A stretch of 64,000 bases of DNA from Phaseolus vulgaris (lineage: Eukaryota; Streptophyta; Magnoliopsida; Fabales; Fabaceae), in assembly GCF_000499845.2 (NCBI RefSeq), contig NC_023758.2:26943520-27007519 (forward strand), written 5' to 3'. The notes beneath the pieces were generated by a model that had not been told where the DNA came from, searched no databases, and was given only the letters and a program-made list of their open reading frames with translations. Below are positions 40,001-52,039 of the stretch, one piece after another. The translations under genes were made by a program, and so were the position numbers. Within the stretch, counting starts at the first letter, position 1. Each line of letters starts with the position of its first letter.

Positions 40001-42424
40001 TTTCTAGTAATAATTATAAATACCACTACTCATGTTTTTTAAAATACTTTTTTTTGCCATATTTTTACTCTCTTTGTTTTAACATATTTCTTGCTTTTGT
40101 GGTTTTTTTACTTGTCTTTAAAGTTTTGTTGTTGTCTTTGAGTTTTAATTTTCTTCACCTCATTAATATAACTTTTATGTATTTATATATTTCACTTTGA
40201 ATATAATTGTTTGATTGATTGAATGTTCTTCTTAAGAATTAAAGAGGACTTTGAGTAAGAGTGCTTAACTTTCAGGATATATGTATGACTAATTGAGTAA
40301 ATACTTAGTGAGCACTTAGGTCATATGTTTTTTTTCTTAATTGTGCTAACTATTTGTTTGTGTAGATACTTTTGATTTTTTTTTACGAGATGGATGACAT
40401 GTTGATATTTGAAAATCAAATTTTCACATTTGGATGTAAAATTGATCATGGATCATATTTTTCATAGGAGAGAAAAAATGAAAAACTTCATCCATTCATT
40501 GTTAATTGCCATGATTTTCATATTGTTACTTTGTGTTATTACATGTTTGTAGGATATGCTACAAAATGGTGGAATCAAAGACACCTTGTGTTGAAATTGA
40601 GAGAAAATCGTAAATTTTAAATTGACATTTCTTGGTTCAGACGAAATAAGCAATGCCACTCGATCTTTATCAAACTGAAAAAAAATCTTTTTTCCATAGA
40701 TGAGGATCCCACTAGGGCACCTTCAACTTCTAATACGCTACAAAAACTATATCAGAATTATTTTCAACGAGTCCATGGGATGAAGTCCCATTTTTTCAAT
40801 TAGGTTCAGGTAGAGAACAAAGATCTTGAATAACTGATTTGACAAAACAACTCAAAAGATGAAAAAAATGTTAATTTCTTCATACTCATTCCAAGTTCAA
40901 AATATCATTTGTACAAATAAAATTCTCTCGTCAGATGATTTATTCTTCACATCAATAGAGATACAATCTATGGAACAATTACTTAAAAGTACATTTTGTA
41001 AGACAATCTTCTTTTTTATTGATAAGAAAATATTCATGATCCTTATCAAAATGAACGGATCTTAAGTAAGATAAAAAAATTCCAAATTTATTTATAAAAT
41101 AGAAAGCTTTATTAATATTTATGATAAATAAAATTGTACAATATTAATTCACAGTGTCATTGTTAATGTGAGAAATGAATAACAACAATAAACTTGAATA
41201 TTACTTGAAATGAATTTATATTTTACTATTGAGAAAAAAAAAAGAGAAAAACGAAATGAGAAGAAAAAATATATAAAAAGTATTCCTATTTAATTATCTT
41301 TTATGATATACAGACTTAATTCTAAAATATTTATTGTCCACCAAATTGACATCTACAACTATTGGTATAGTCTTTATAGCTGTGGACTTGTCATCTAGTT
41401 GTTCCCTCACTTTTTTCTTTCTGCTTTTTTGGCTATCTTCCTTTCCATGTGCTTTTGCTTATAGCTTCTATTCCAGACCTAAGGTACAATCATCACCCCT
41501 TTATTTCCCACAACCTTATAACCACTAATCATTTTTTCTCAAACACACTGTTTCTTCCCCTGTCACTGCTTTTCCCTTCACACTTACTTTTTAACTTAAT
41601 ACTTCTTATTTTAATTCTCAATCATTCTTTTTTTCACTCAAATCACTTTTTTAAACAGTAACAAAAATTCTTAAATGCCTTATTGCCACTAACACCTCGT
41701 TTTTATATTTTAAAAATTTCAATTTATTCCAAAAGTTCTGTTTAAATATGAGTATTCTGTCATTTTCATTTTCTGAAGATACCACCACTCTGTGCACACA
41801 TTGGCAGAGAGAGAGCATAGACCCACATTTCTTTTTGCAACTCTTCAAAATAGTAAAAAGTGAATTGACAAGCCTTTTTATACACTTGCACACATCACAC
41901 TTTTTAAGACTAATCTAAAAACAAAAGTCCTCAATCATTCATTCATGTCATCCAAGAAAGAGAATAAGAAAATAAGTTTGTTGTATTCTATTTTATTTAT
42001 TAATATTACAAGCTTGTAATTCAATTCTATAAAATCAATTCATGAACTAAGATTTATATCTTTTTATATACAATAAAATTCTCTTATTTTTATTTGTAGT
42101 CGTGTGAGATCTCAAATATGGTAATGAGATCTCCACCATAGCTTAGCTAATCATGTTATTGATGAGAAGTAAATAGAGAAACTTGGTTGTGAAAAAATAT
42201 TTGAATATGAAATGAGAAGTGTTTTAAGTTGAAAAGAGATGGTTAAAAGAAGCATGAGAGACAAAGGGCACACATAAAAGGACAGAAAGGCACTGTTTCT
42301 CTTTTGCTGAGTTCTAGAAGTCCCACACAGCAGAAGCAAAACCAGCAACACCAACAAACGCTGCACCACCATTCATTAAAGCCATTCACAGGTCCCAGAG
42401 ACCAACACCCAAACCCTTGTCGCA
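37089..42424. other. 5.3-kb AT-rich intergenic region without a supported gene
   Basis: The first 150-200 bp should hold the MED32 3'UTR. The rest is AT-rich with only short chance ORFs. A stretch near 40555-40780 gives a weak translation with WWNQRH and later DEDPTRAP that faintly recalls retrotransposon Gag, but stops interrupt it and I do not annotate it. 41330-41660 is pyrimidine-rich. The last few hundred bases should carry the promoter and leader of the next gene. Confidence 0.6.
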
Positions 42425-45400
42425 ATGGCCGAAGAGAAACAGCAGCAACAAGAAGAAGACACTCACAAGCTGTTGCGTTCGTATTTAGGGCTAAGCTTCT
42501 CCATGTTTCTAGCCACGCTGGCAAACAACTCCGTGCCGGCGCTGCAGGGAAAGGTGCGCATGCTGTCGCAGCGGGCGGCGGAGGCGGCGGAGGAGCTGCG
42601 CCAGATGAAGTCGCGACGGCAGGAGGACTCGAAGGCGAACGCTCGCGTGGTGGAGATCTTCGCGTCGCACCGGAACGCGTGGCAGGCGGAGGAGAAGCGC
42701 CTGCTGCAGCAGATCGACGCGGCGGCGGAGGAGATCGCGCGCCTGCGGGGGCGCGTGGTGGAGCTGGAGGAGTGCGTGACGCGTGCGGAGAAGGAGGTGG
42801 GTGAGCGGGACGAGATGATTGGGTTCATGTCGCGGAGGATCGAGGAGGAGGGATTGGGTGGCAGGGAGCAGTATGGTAAGAAGAGTGGGGAATGGTTTCA
42901 GAAGGAGGAGGAGGAGGAGGAGGAAGAGGATTTGGTGGGGTCCACTAGGAGTTTGGAAGAGGAGATTGAGGTTATCTATGAACAGCATAGTCAACATTTT
43001 GGAAACAATGGCTTTGATTCTGAGTTCATGGCCTCTGCTTCCAAGTTCTGGTCTGAGAAAGCCTCGCTTTGGCAGGTTTGTGGATTTCTCTTTAACTTGG
43101 TTGACTTTGATTACGTTTTTTTCGCTGAAATTTTAGATGAGTGTGTTTAAATTGGCTTATTTTGATTAAATAATTGCTTCTTCTTGTCTTACTTTTCGGT
43201 AAAGGTTCATAATCAACACATGCATAAGACAATTTGAAGTTTACAGAGACAAAAGAAAATGGTGCTTGCAATTTTAATTTACTTAGTTTTGGATTAAATA
43301 TGTTTTTAGTCGTTTCATATCATGGCAGTATTCGCTTTCTGAAAAGCAAACTTTTTTTGGTCTCTCCTAGTTATAAAATTGTGTGATGTGTGGTCCTGTC
43401 ATTCACAAAAAATTGTCACTGTTCAATATCTCTCCTCATCCTTGAAAACTAAGAATTACTCATCACCCATTTTTACACTCGAGAGACGATAATAGAAAAT
43501 ATTTTTGAGGTATTAAAACTCATTTATAAGGGAGTAGAAAGATATTTAATTCATTTTTTTCTAAAAGTGGAAGATAGTTAATACTTTTATCATGGTTAAA
43601 AAGTGGGCTATGGCGAAAAGTTTTTTTCTTTTTCAAGGACGATGACCTGGTTTAGGATTCTGGGTCAGGATGTTTCTGCTCCGTTCTAACCTTGTGGTGG
43701 ACTGTTCATTTACCGCACCACTTTTTACTCGATTTTTAAGGTTATAGCTTTAGGAGAGTACGACATAACTTTTGCTCTAGACATCACTTTTCTAAGAGGA
43801 AAAAGAAATGGCATATGTAATGGCAACTTGGGGGTCCGAGAGGCCTTCTTTTTCCCTTTGGAGTTTAGATGTAGTTGGTTAGGTTTCATAATGTTCGCCA
43901 TGGTGGAGCCATGGACCATCCAATTGTTATTTGTCTACTTCTGTCCTTTGCTTGTAGCAATCTGTCCCCTATTGCATGTTATGCTGCTCTGCATGCCTGG
44001 TCCACTTTACTTTCAGGCAGTAGTCACCATTCTTATCCGGTGCTGAAATATAGGGCCTTTATTCTCTAGGTTCTTCATTGTCTGTGCTGGGGACATGGTT
44101 GCTAATCGCTTAAGTTATTGGTGTTGGTTGGTGGTTCATGCATGTTTTGATTATATTATGCATACCCCAAAGAAACCATAGTCTGCATTATGGAGAGTGT
44201 ACGTTGAATTGCATTCACAAATGATGAAAAGTGTACGTTGGTTCCAAACGAATTTTTTAGCAGAACTGAAAAATATGACCTTTTTTTTTTAGTTTGCAAT
44301 CGATGAATTCTAAACTCACCCTTAGTATGCATTGATTGACATGGAAAAGGTCTAGCTCTGCTCTTTGCTGCTGGTATCAGGGTCTCGCAATCTTTTACTC
44401 TTTGCTATTGCAAACAGCAGTTGGCAAACACATGTTTTATTCTTCGAGAGTGGTTGACGAAGGAAATATACGACAGGCTAGGGATATTTTTAAAGCACCC
44501 ACTAGGGAGAAATGAATTTCTTGTTTTATTAGATTTAGACTTTGGGTAGAAGTGGGTTTGAAATAATTGATGTTAGAAAATTGATTTGTTTTTGGAAATG
44601 ATGTTTTGAAAGCGAGTTTAGGAATAAATGATTTTGTTTAGATGATAAAGTGAAATCTCCTTTAAATTGTAAATCGATGATAAAGTGAAATCTCCTTTAA
44701 ATTGTAAATCGCATGAGTATGAAGTTGTTGTATATTTATCTCTACTGTATAAACCGGACTGAATCCGTCTGGTGTCCAGTCCTTTAGAACCATAAAATCC
44801 ATTTTCAACTGAACCAGTTAAAAATCCGGCTTAAAACTGATTCAAAACAAGTCTACAGTTTTTTCTAAAATATTTTTAAATGTTATTTTGATTTTTTTCC
44901 CTTAAAAATAAAATAATGTAAAGTATTTGTCATTTTCTTTTCGAGTAACTTTTTATTTTCAAAAAACATTATTATGTATGTTGAACCTTAAATATTAATA
45001 TTATGATATATTTGATTTTTATGTGTATTTTGAATGTTAAAAACTTATAAAATATGTTATTTTTAGTTTTTAGTATTATTAAGTTATGATGTTATATTTC
45101 TCTATTGTTATTTTATATATTTTTTAATTATTTGTATTATTTTATTAATACGTGTGATCAATGAACCTTCATTGACAGTCTCAAAACATAGATATTTATT
45201 TGTTCGCTCCTATTTCTATTAATTAAATTGTCCCATAAATATTTTTTGGTTTTTTGTTTCTAAAATATCATTTTGTTGAGTATTATCAACCAATAATAAA
45301 TCACATGAAATGGTCTAAGCAAACTAGGTATTCATTAAAATCGATTAATCAGTGATCCCCCATTAACTATTTCATATTGCAGACTAGTGATCAATGCAAA

Positions 45401-47253
45401 CTCTAACCTTTGGAAAGTATAAAAGAACCCACCATCCTACCTAAATTCTTAAAGGCACTAAGTGAGAAAACTTTTGTTTCAAAAAGTACCAAGAAGATCT
45501 AAGCTCATTTGACTTCATATTTCATTACACCTGAAATAAAAACCATTATGTTAGTTTTCTCAATGTTTTACCAGGCAACTTTTAAGGAACTACTTGTCCA
45601 CATACTTCTCTTTCAATTTCTGACCTGTAAATGTCTACTCTTCCAGGATGTACAGTACGAATCCCTTGAATCAATGTATAATACAAAGCATTTCGTTGCA
45701 AGGTAAATAATTGATAGTGTAAATGCAGATAACTTCTGAAGCATTTGGAATCATATCCAACTAAACGAATTTTTTTCCCCCCAGAAGGGAGTCTCCCTGG
45801 AAGGTAGATGGTGATTCTGCTGGAGTTTCCTCTAAACTTAAATTACTTGAGCAAGACTTACTAAATCTAGAGAAGATTGGTAAAAATGATCCTTCCAAGG
45901 TGTCATCTTTGATTAAGAAGCAGGCAAAGAGATATCAAGGGCTTTCAGAAAAAATAGAGGATTTATGCCGAAGAATAGTAAGTAACTCATGTCTTATTTC
46001 TTCTTTTGTTTTAGGTGTTGCTATGTTGCAAATTGTAATTGATCTAAAAGTTGAAATCATAATAATTCTTTTCTCTTTTTGCTTTAAATACTTAAAAACC
46101 TTTAATTAATTGTGAGGCACTGCCTGTATATTTTGAAATGTGTCTTTTGAGGTCAGCTGATATGTAAAGTGTACGGTGTCAACTGCCTATCAATAAACTT
46201 CTGTACATCCCGTTAGTTGGTATATGTCCTTTAAAACTCTATTGAGAAGTATAAATTATGGTGATATTCTGAAAATAAATTGTCTGATATGTCAACCTAC
46301 TAATATAATTTATCATTGGTCCCATGTTGATGGTTGTGTCTATAAATACCATATTTTAATTTAATATTTTGTTCGGGAATTGAATACAGGTCCATGAGTA
46401 CACATAGAACTATCAATACCATATTTATTGGATGTGATGTATTATGTATATATGTAAAACCAATGGTCAGACTGTCTCTGGGGTGGAGCAAGCTTCGTGC
46501 CAACTGATTGATTATATAAGATATTTATTGATGGTTATGTGTGTGGCTATCAACTGCTTCATCCAGGAAATGAAAAATTAAAGCTTGTATTATTTGTTGT
46601 GCTGTGCAAGCATGATGCACAACGTTATGGATCGGGGATTGAAAGAGACACCGAAAATCTGATGTTAGTACTTCTGTTTGTAGTGTGGATGTTAGTCTGT
46701 TTTGAAGAAACTTGACTTTAAAGTTTACGTTATAGGTAGAGGCACCACCTACTAATGTATTTTCTTCCAAAACAACAGCCCCCCTGCAAGCCTGCTTCTG
46801 CTGACATAATCTTATTGCTTCATTTAGTTAAAGTTGGACCATTTTTCTTTGTCACATAAGACCGATTGCAATTTTGGGCCTGACACCCTTATTTTTGAAC
46901 AGGCTAATGATCCCTGCGAGCCCTCCCTCGGTTCAGAATTCCGAACCCAAACTCAAACAGAATTTTTATTGGAAGCATTTCGGCTTCAACAGGGGGTATC
47001 TGAAACTGGACAGAACCTAGTGTCATTGCAAACTGAAATTGGGAAGAGCAATTACAGAGATGAGTTGAGAAGCGAGACCACACTAACCACAAGACGGTCT
47101 TTGGAGTCTACGAGGAACAACTTCAAAGAAATCCAGCGAAATCTGGAGATATGGTTGGCCAGAATTATTGGCGATCTTGAGGGGATTCTTTCACGGGAAG
47201 GGGCATCTCGTGTAAGAGAATATTATATTTCTAGATATCCTTTTGTTCAATAG
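42425..47253 (+). CDS. Plant coiled-coil protein of unknown function, four exons, 416 residues
   Basis: Exons 42425-43075, 45647-45702, 45785-45977, 46903-47253; GT-AG junctions keep phase throughout. Exon 1 is GC-rich, unlike its surroundings, and encodes an N-terminal segment (LLRSYLGLSFSMFLATLANN) followed by long Ala/Glu/Arg heptad-like coiled coil (about residues 40-140). A run of eight Glu lies near residue 160. Later exons give another charged helix (LKLLEQDLLNLEKIGK) and a conserved-looking C-terminus, LARIIGDLEGILSREGASR then ending YPFVQ. No catalytic motif is visible. I recall plant homologues annotated as ribonuclease P subunit p38-like or myosin-like coiled-coil proteins, but I see nothing supporting an RNase P role. 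The first intron is 2.57 kb. Confidence 0.85.
44641..44710. repeat. Perfect 35-bp tandem duplication in intron 1 of the coiled-coil gene
   Basis: The unit GATGATAAAGTGAAATCTCC plus 15 further bases occurs twice without a mismatch (44641-44675, 44676-44710), indicating a recent event. Confidence 0.9.
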
Positions 47254-48436
47254 AATCTGAGACTGGTAGCAGTAGGAAGCCTCACCTCTAAAGCTAACAA
47301 GCTATCTCTTGTGGGTATGTATATTTTTTCAATTCATAAAAGTGGTAGTTGGATATCCCTGTGAAATGAAATCATACCGCTGCTGCTTATGTTGGCATCT
47401 TAAATATCTTCTTCTTCCTCCCCCACGTGGGCATCCATCTTAAATGCATTTTTGTCCATTTGCTGATGGAACCACTCATTTCTGAAAAGCCAAAACAACA
47501 ACAACAATAACGGTTAAGATGCATTATGTCACTAAACACAAAAGAAACACACATTCACACGCCTTCTATATCCATTTCATTTTACCTAATTTGTTTGTCT
47601 CTCCTGTTTTTCTATGACATTCCTTTGCATCTGTCTTGTGTTGTGGAGGACTGCTATCCTTCTTCCACTTTTCAGTTAGTCGTCTTGTCTTAATGACAAG
47701 GTTTAGAAATTGAATGCAGTTTGTCGTCAGCAGATTAATGAGATGTATTGGATTAATAACTGGAACATCCTCTTATTTGTATTTTTTTTTAAAAAATTGT
47801 AGAATTTATTTAAATGATGATAATCAAGGGCTTTTGATGTGGGTTTAACAAATGACAAGCAATCTTTCTCGATCATTCCACTTTTATTCCATGGAAAAGT
47901 TGTTTAAAACTCTGCTAGAGAGCTTCCCTGTAAGTTATTTTTCTCCTGTTTTTTACATGGCTCATGCTGAGTGTAGACCAAGGAGAATCTGACGTACCAT
48001 GGCATGGAATATTGTTGCATATGGCTGTCACTTATACTGATAGCTACTTCACATGTACTCTAAAATTGTAGTATTTTAGGTTTCTATATTGAAGTCACTG
48101 TATACTAAAAAAAACAAGTTAAGTGGTAAATTTCCGATCAATCATCAAAAGAAAAGTTCAACTGCAGGTGATTCAACTAAGCAATAAATTTATACACTGT
48201 GACTTAACTGCTACTTTCATAGAAGAAAATATAATTGAAATGTGTTAGTGGTTAAAACAAATATGGAAGAAAAAGATATCACCCTTATACTCATTGGTTC
48301 TCAGATTTTGTGTTTCCGTACCCATTACATTTCTTCAAATCTTTATCAGTCATCACCAAATCAAGCAAGAGACAAAAACATGAATCAGAAGGCGTGCATT
48401 AAACAATGGCAAATCTCTTGCATTCACCGTTAAACA
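47254..48436. other. 3' flank of the coiled-coil gene and AT-rich spacer
   Basis: Holds the probable 3'UTR of the preceding gene. No credible ORF, RNA gene or terminal repeats were recognised. Confidence 0.5.
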
Positions 48437-48688
48437 ATGGACGACGACCACGGCCACCCCTTTTTTAACATCGTTGTGATTCTCCTCATTGCAATGGGTC
48501 TAGCAGCTTTCGTCGTATCAACGTGCCATCTCATAGCCATTTGCTTGTGGTACCACCGCATCACACACCAAAACCCTCCGCACCGCCACCGCGACTACCT
48601 CCACGGCAATGCAGATGATTCCTACACACATGTTTGCCGGAGCAGTGCCACGCTGTGTCTTTGGGGGTGCTCCACTCTGACACTTTGA
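48437..48688 (+). CDS. Small hypothetical membrane protein, 83 residues
   Basis: An ATG-to-TGA ORF starts MDDDHGHPFFNIVVILLIAM. Residues about 9-38 form one strongly hydrophobic helix, followed by a His/Arg-rich tail (RITHQNPPHRHRDY) and a Cys-containing C-terminus. A short acidic N-terminus, one membrane span, then a basic region recalls the N-terminal part of plant RING-H2 (ATL-type) proteins, but no RING motif follows, so it could be a truncated relative or an unrelated ORF. It is locally GC-richer than its flanks, which favours coding. The adjacent transposon island starts about 180 bp downstream. Confidence 0.35.
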   Translation: MDDDHGHPFFNIVVILLIAMGLAAFVVSTCHLIAICLWYHRITHQNPPHRHRDYLHGNADDSYTHVCRSSATLCLWGCSTLTL

Positions 48689-49228
48689 GCACGAGCACAA
48701 CATATATAAAACAAACGCAATAATTAATGAGGTACCTTGTTTTTTGAATATGCGCTATTTATATTATTTTAATTGACTTATCTTATTGGGCCGAATTAGT
48801 GAGGTGAATCATACTTAGAGACATATTACATAATTCTTAATGGTAGTTTAACTTTACTGACCTTGATTTGAACGTTAATGGGTCGAGGGTCTCGGTCGGC
48901 CCGTACGGACGCATGTCATTCGGTCGGCCTGGCCGTATGAGTCGAGTCATGGTGTTGATCGTTCGGTCCATACTAGTACACTTGCCCCCAAGCTCGAGGA
49001 TGAATTCATCCAAAGAGTCTTAAATGTTGACTGTCGGTTGGTCTTCTGAGTTTAGTGTGACGGTTGGACTTCCCGAGGTATGACGTGACCTCAGGCGGCG
49101 CCTGCGCACGTGATGTGACCCGCATTGATGAGAGGTTTTTTGGGCGCGGAGCATTGCGAGCCGTTGGATCTAGGAGATCTAACGATTGAGATCGTTGTGG
49201 TGCTTCCTCTCTCGAGGCCCATGGAGCC

Positions 49229-49236
49229 TATAAATA
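49229..49236 (+). promoter_or_regulatory. TATA box upstream of the antisense ORF of the gypsy remnant
   Basis: TATAAATA in the context GAGCCTATAAATAGTGG lies about 80 bp upstream of ATGTCTCGG at 49318. It is well placed to drive the plus-strand ORF. Activity is inference. Confidence 0.4.
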
Positions 49237-49317
49237 GTGGTCCCAATAGTGCCGAGACACTATGCTACTTCTCTGTCGTTTGCTCTGAGATTCGAGTATT
49301 CCCTCGTCCTCCTGCAA

Positions 49318-51930
49318 TGTCTCGGTTTTCGGCTTTGTGTAAGGTTAGTGATGTCTTCCTTGTCTCGGCCTACTTCTTCTTCTTTTGCTCCCCCTTCTCT
49401 TCTTCCCGCGCGTCCTTCTTCTTCGTCTTCGTCCTCATCCTCGTCCTTGTCTTTTGGTTCCTCTACAACCGACTTCTTGTCGGTCGAACTCCCCCAAGCA
49501 AGCTACCTCTCGAGTGGAGTATGCTTGGGTTGATCCTAAGGTAACTAGGATCGTGTCCACCTTCTCGACCGAGGTCTCCATCTCCAAATTTTAGGGAGGG
49601 GTCCCGGTTTCGAAGGCGGATGCGTGATAAGTGTCTAATTTACATATAAAATAATCCTTAATTTATGAATTTATACCTATTTACATTTTTTATGAGTTTT
49701 ATTTGAATAAGAGCATTTTAATCCCTAATTTGGTGTTAATTGCAGATTTCTAGGGATGATTGAAGATTTGGAGTAAAGAAGAATAATTTGAGCTAAAAAG
49801 AAAAAGCTGGAAGGTCCCAGAATAAAAAAAGATGCAAAGAAAGATTGAGTCATTTTTATGTTTTATCATTTAGCCCATTAGCGCGACACAAGAAGCAACC
49901 TAACCCTAGAAAACTAGGATAAATAGAGAGCTAGAGGCTCAACCCTAGGGTGCCAGATTGAGAGGAAAATACCATAGAGTGAATTGTAACCCAATTGGAA
50001 GAATGGAAGGTGCTAGAAGTATGTGTGGCTAATTCTACCCTTTGGGATTGAGAGTAATCTGCCCAAACTCTTATGTATTGAGGTGATATCTTATATATTA
50101 ATATTCAATTCTTGATTGATTATTGGTATTGTTGTTTTACTTTTAACTTTCCGTGACAAATTGATAATCTTAAATATGACCGATAGGTATTTTTAGGGTT
50201 CGGACCTAAACATCATTACTTAACATATTTGAGTGTTAGAGATAGACTTGAAATGTTAATTGTCATTAACATCTGATTGTGATTTCTAAGTTGTTTTTAT
50301 AAGTATGCGAGAGATCGATATTTAAGAAACATTCTTAAGAATTTTATATGCGAGAGATCGATATAAATGAATTTTCTACGGGCATCAATTTCAATCAAAG
50401 AACTTAATATTGACATGCTAATTAAAATACATGAGAGTGAGAGAGATGAAACCTAATCCCTATTTTTCCAATTGAAGCAACTAATTCTTTGTTTGTTTTC
50501 TTATTGATCAGTGCCAACATAACCAACTTTTTATTGTTTCGTTGTTATATTTAGCGAATATTGTACTTGATAATTCACTGTTCCTTGTGGGATCGATATC
50601 CGTCCTTTAGGGACAATTATTATTTTTGACAAATGCGGTGCACTTTCCGTAAAAAGTCATCAATGCACGTTCTAGTTTCTTTAGTGTTGAGCCTTGCTTT
50701 CCGACCGAGAGCGTTTGTATGGTTTGACCTGGTACCGGTCCTCCTTTCTTCTATATGTATTTATGTCTCTTTTCAGACTTACATGTTTATCTCCCCTTTG
50801 ATGATTTCAGGATGGGTGTCCTTCGGACGCGCAACGTGGCGCCTACCCAGCTTCACCCAAACACCTAGGCGTCCATTCAAGCCTTTCACATGATATGTGA
50901 CGTTCTGCGTCTTCATCCTTCTCCTTCATGTTTTTTGAGTTATTATACGTCTCACTCGACCAACCATGTTCTGTGGCATTCCCTGATTAGTCAGTCGGGT
51001 AATGTCATCTTCAATTCCTTTTCCACCTCTTACAAAAAATTCAAGGAGAGGTTCTTCAAGGTTTATATTCAGCCAGAGGCAACAACCTACTTTTTTTATG
51101 AGACCGGTCGGTCGAGGTTTCCCTTTATTGGACCAACAAGCCTCGTGATTTTAAAGAATGGCTTCAGCTGGTCGGGGGTGACGAGGAGCTAGAGGTTCTC
51201 TCGCTCTTCATTGCGCTCCCGAGGAAGCTTCCTACGCGAAAGTTGATTGACGTGTACACCGAGTCGTCACGTTGGGTGGCCATTAAGGGTATGCTTATTT
51301 CTTTTGTCCTCGGTCAGTATTTTTTCCGTTGATTAACAGTTGACTTTTCTTTGCAGGATTCATGGATCAAGATTGTCCCCTGGATGGCGGTGTGTTGCAT
51401 GCCTTCAGGGAGAGGGCTGCCCAGAGGAAGGGTCGGCCGAGCATCAAAACTTTGGATGCTGCTAAGGGCTTGGGATCCCGAACTTGAAAGGGTTCGGCTG
51501 ACCCTTCCAGTAAGTCCAAGAAACGGCTGAGGGAGGGGAGCAACATTGCAACAACAAGTTCTCCCGACACCACCACCTCGTCGCGAGCCTATTGACATCG
51601 ACTCACCACGGCCGAGTGAGGCCAACAAGGCGGTCTCCCCACCCGAGACTGATTGCTCGATGGAGGTTTCTATGTCACCCCTAGCGATCCTAGGGGGTGG
51701 TGTGGCTTGCGCTTCCTAAGGCCACCCGAGATGTGATCCGGGTCGTCCCGACATTGAACTTGCTGAAGGGGGGTCTGGAGATGTTGTGTCGGTCCCTTGT
51801 CATGATCCAGTTGGGATCTCAAGACCGAGATCGCCATGCCAAGGAGATATCTCGGCTAGAGCATGAGCTGTTCGAGGCCTCATGCAGCTTGAACACTCGG
51901 TATCAATGCATCAGTCGTTTTCATTAAATA
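49318..51930 (+). pseudogene. Antisense-ORF protein remnant of the gypsy element ('putative gypsy-type transposon' family)
   Basis: Fragmented plus-strand coding sequence: a Ser-rich start (49358 onward), YAWVDPKVTRIVSTFS near 49525, then after the solo LTR FKERFFKVYIQPEATTYFF near 51030, RDFKEWLQLVGGDEELEVLS near 51150, and LPTRKLIDVYTESSRWVAIKG near 51230. The style matches plant proteins annotated as gypsy-type transposon/Transposase_28 (PF04195), from memory. A 68-nt GT-AG intron-like gap at 51289-51356 keeps frame across it. Stops and frame changes show the copy is dead. Confidence 0.55.
49625..50632. mobile_element. Solo LTR (about 1008 bp) inserted in the gypsy remnant
   Basis: ATGCG occurs immediately before (49620-49624) and after (50633-50637), a 5-bp target duplication; the host sequence resumes directly on the far side. 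The insert begins TGATAAGTGTCTAATT and ends TTTTTGACA(A), close to the TG...CA of LTRs. It is AT-richer than its host, has no coding capacity, and contains GGATAAATAGAGAGC near 49917 as a possible TATA region. Absence of an internal domain and second LTR means it is a recombination product (solo LTR). Confidence 0.75.
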
Positions 51931-52039
51931 TTGTGAGCACTCGGTCTAATAAGTAATTGAGTAAAAATTTAACAAGTTAAACCATTGGTCGGTTACTCAT
52001 AAGTGCCTTTCCAAATAACAAGGTAAATAGGCGGTCAGC

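Noticed and set aside
40380..40870. Possible retrotransposon Gag fragment (WWNQRH motif)
   Set aside because: One weak motif, frequent stops, no flanking pol or LTR; chance cannot be excluded.
42463..42997. Minus-strand ORFs over the GC-rich first exon of the coiled-coil gene
   Set aside because: Low-complexity Leu/Ser/Arg shadows caused by high GC on the complementary strand.
43290..43450. Repeat-like stretch (ATTAAATATGTTTTTAGTC) in the coiled-coil gene intron
   Set aside because: Resembles dispersed legume repeats from memory, but no ends or duplication were identifiable.
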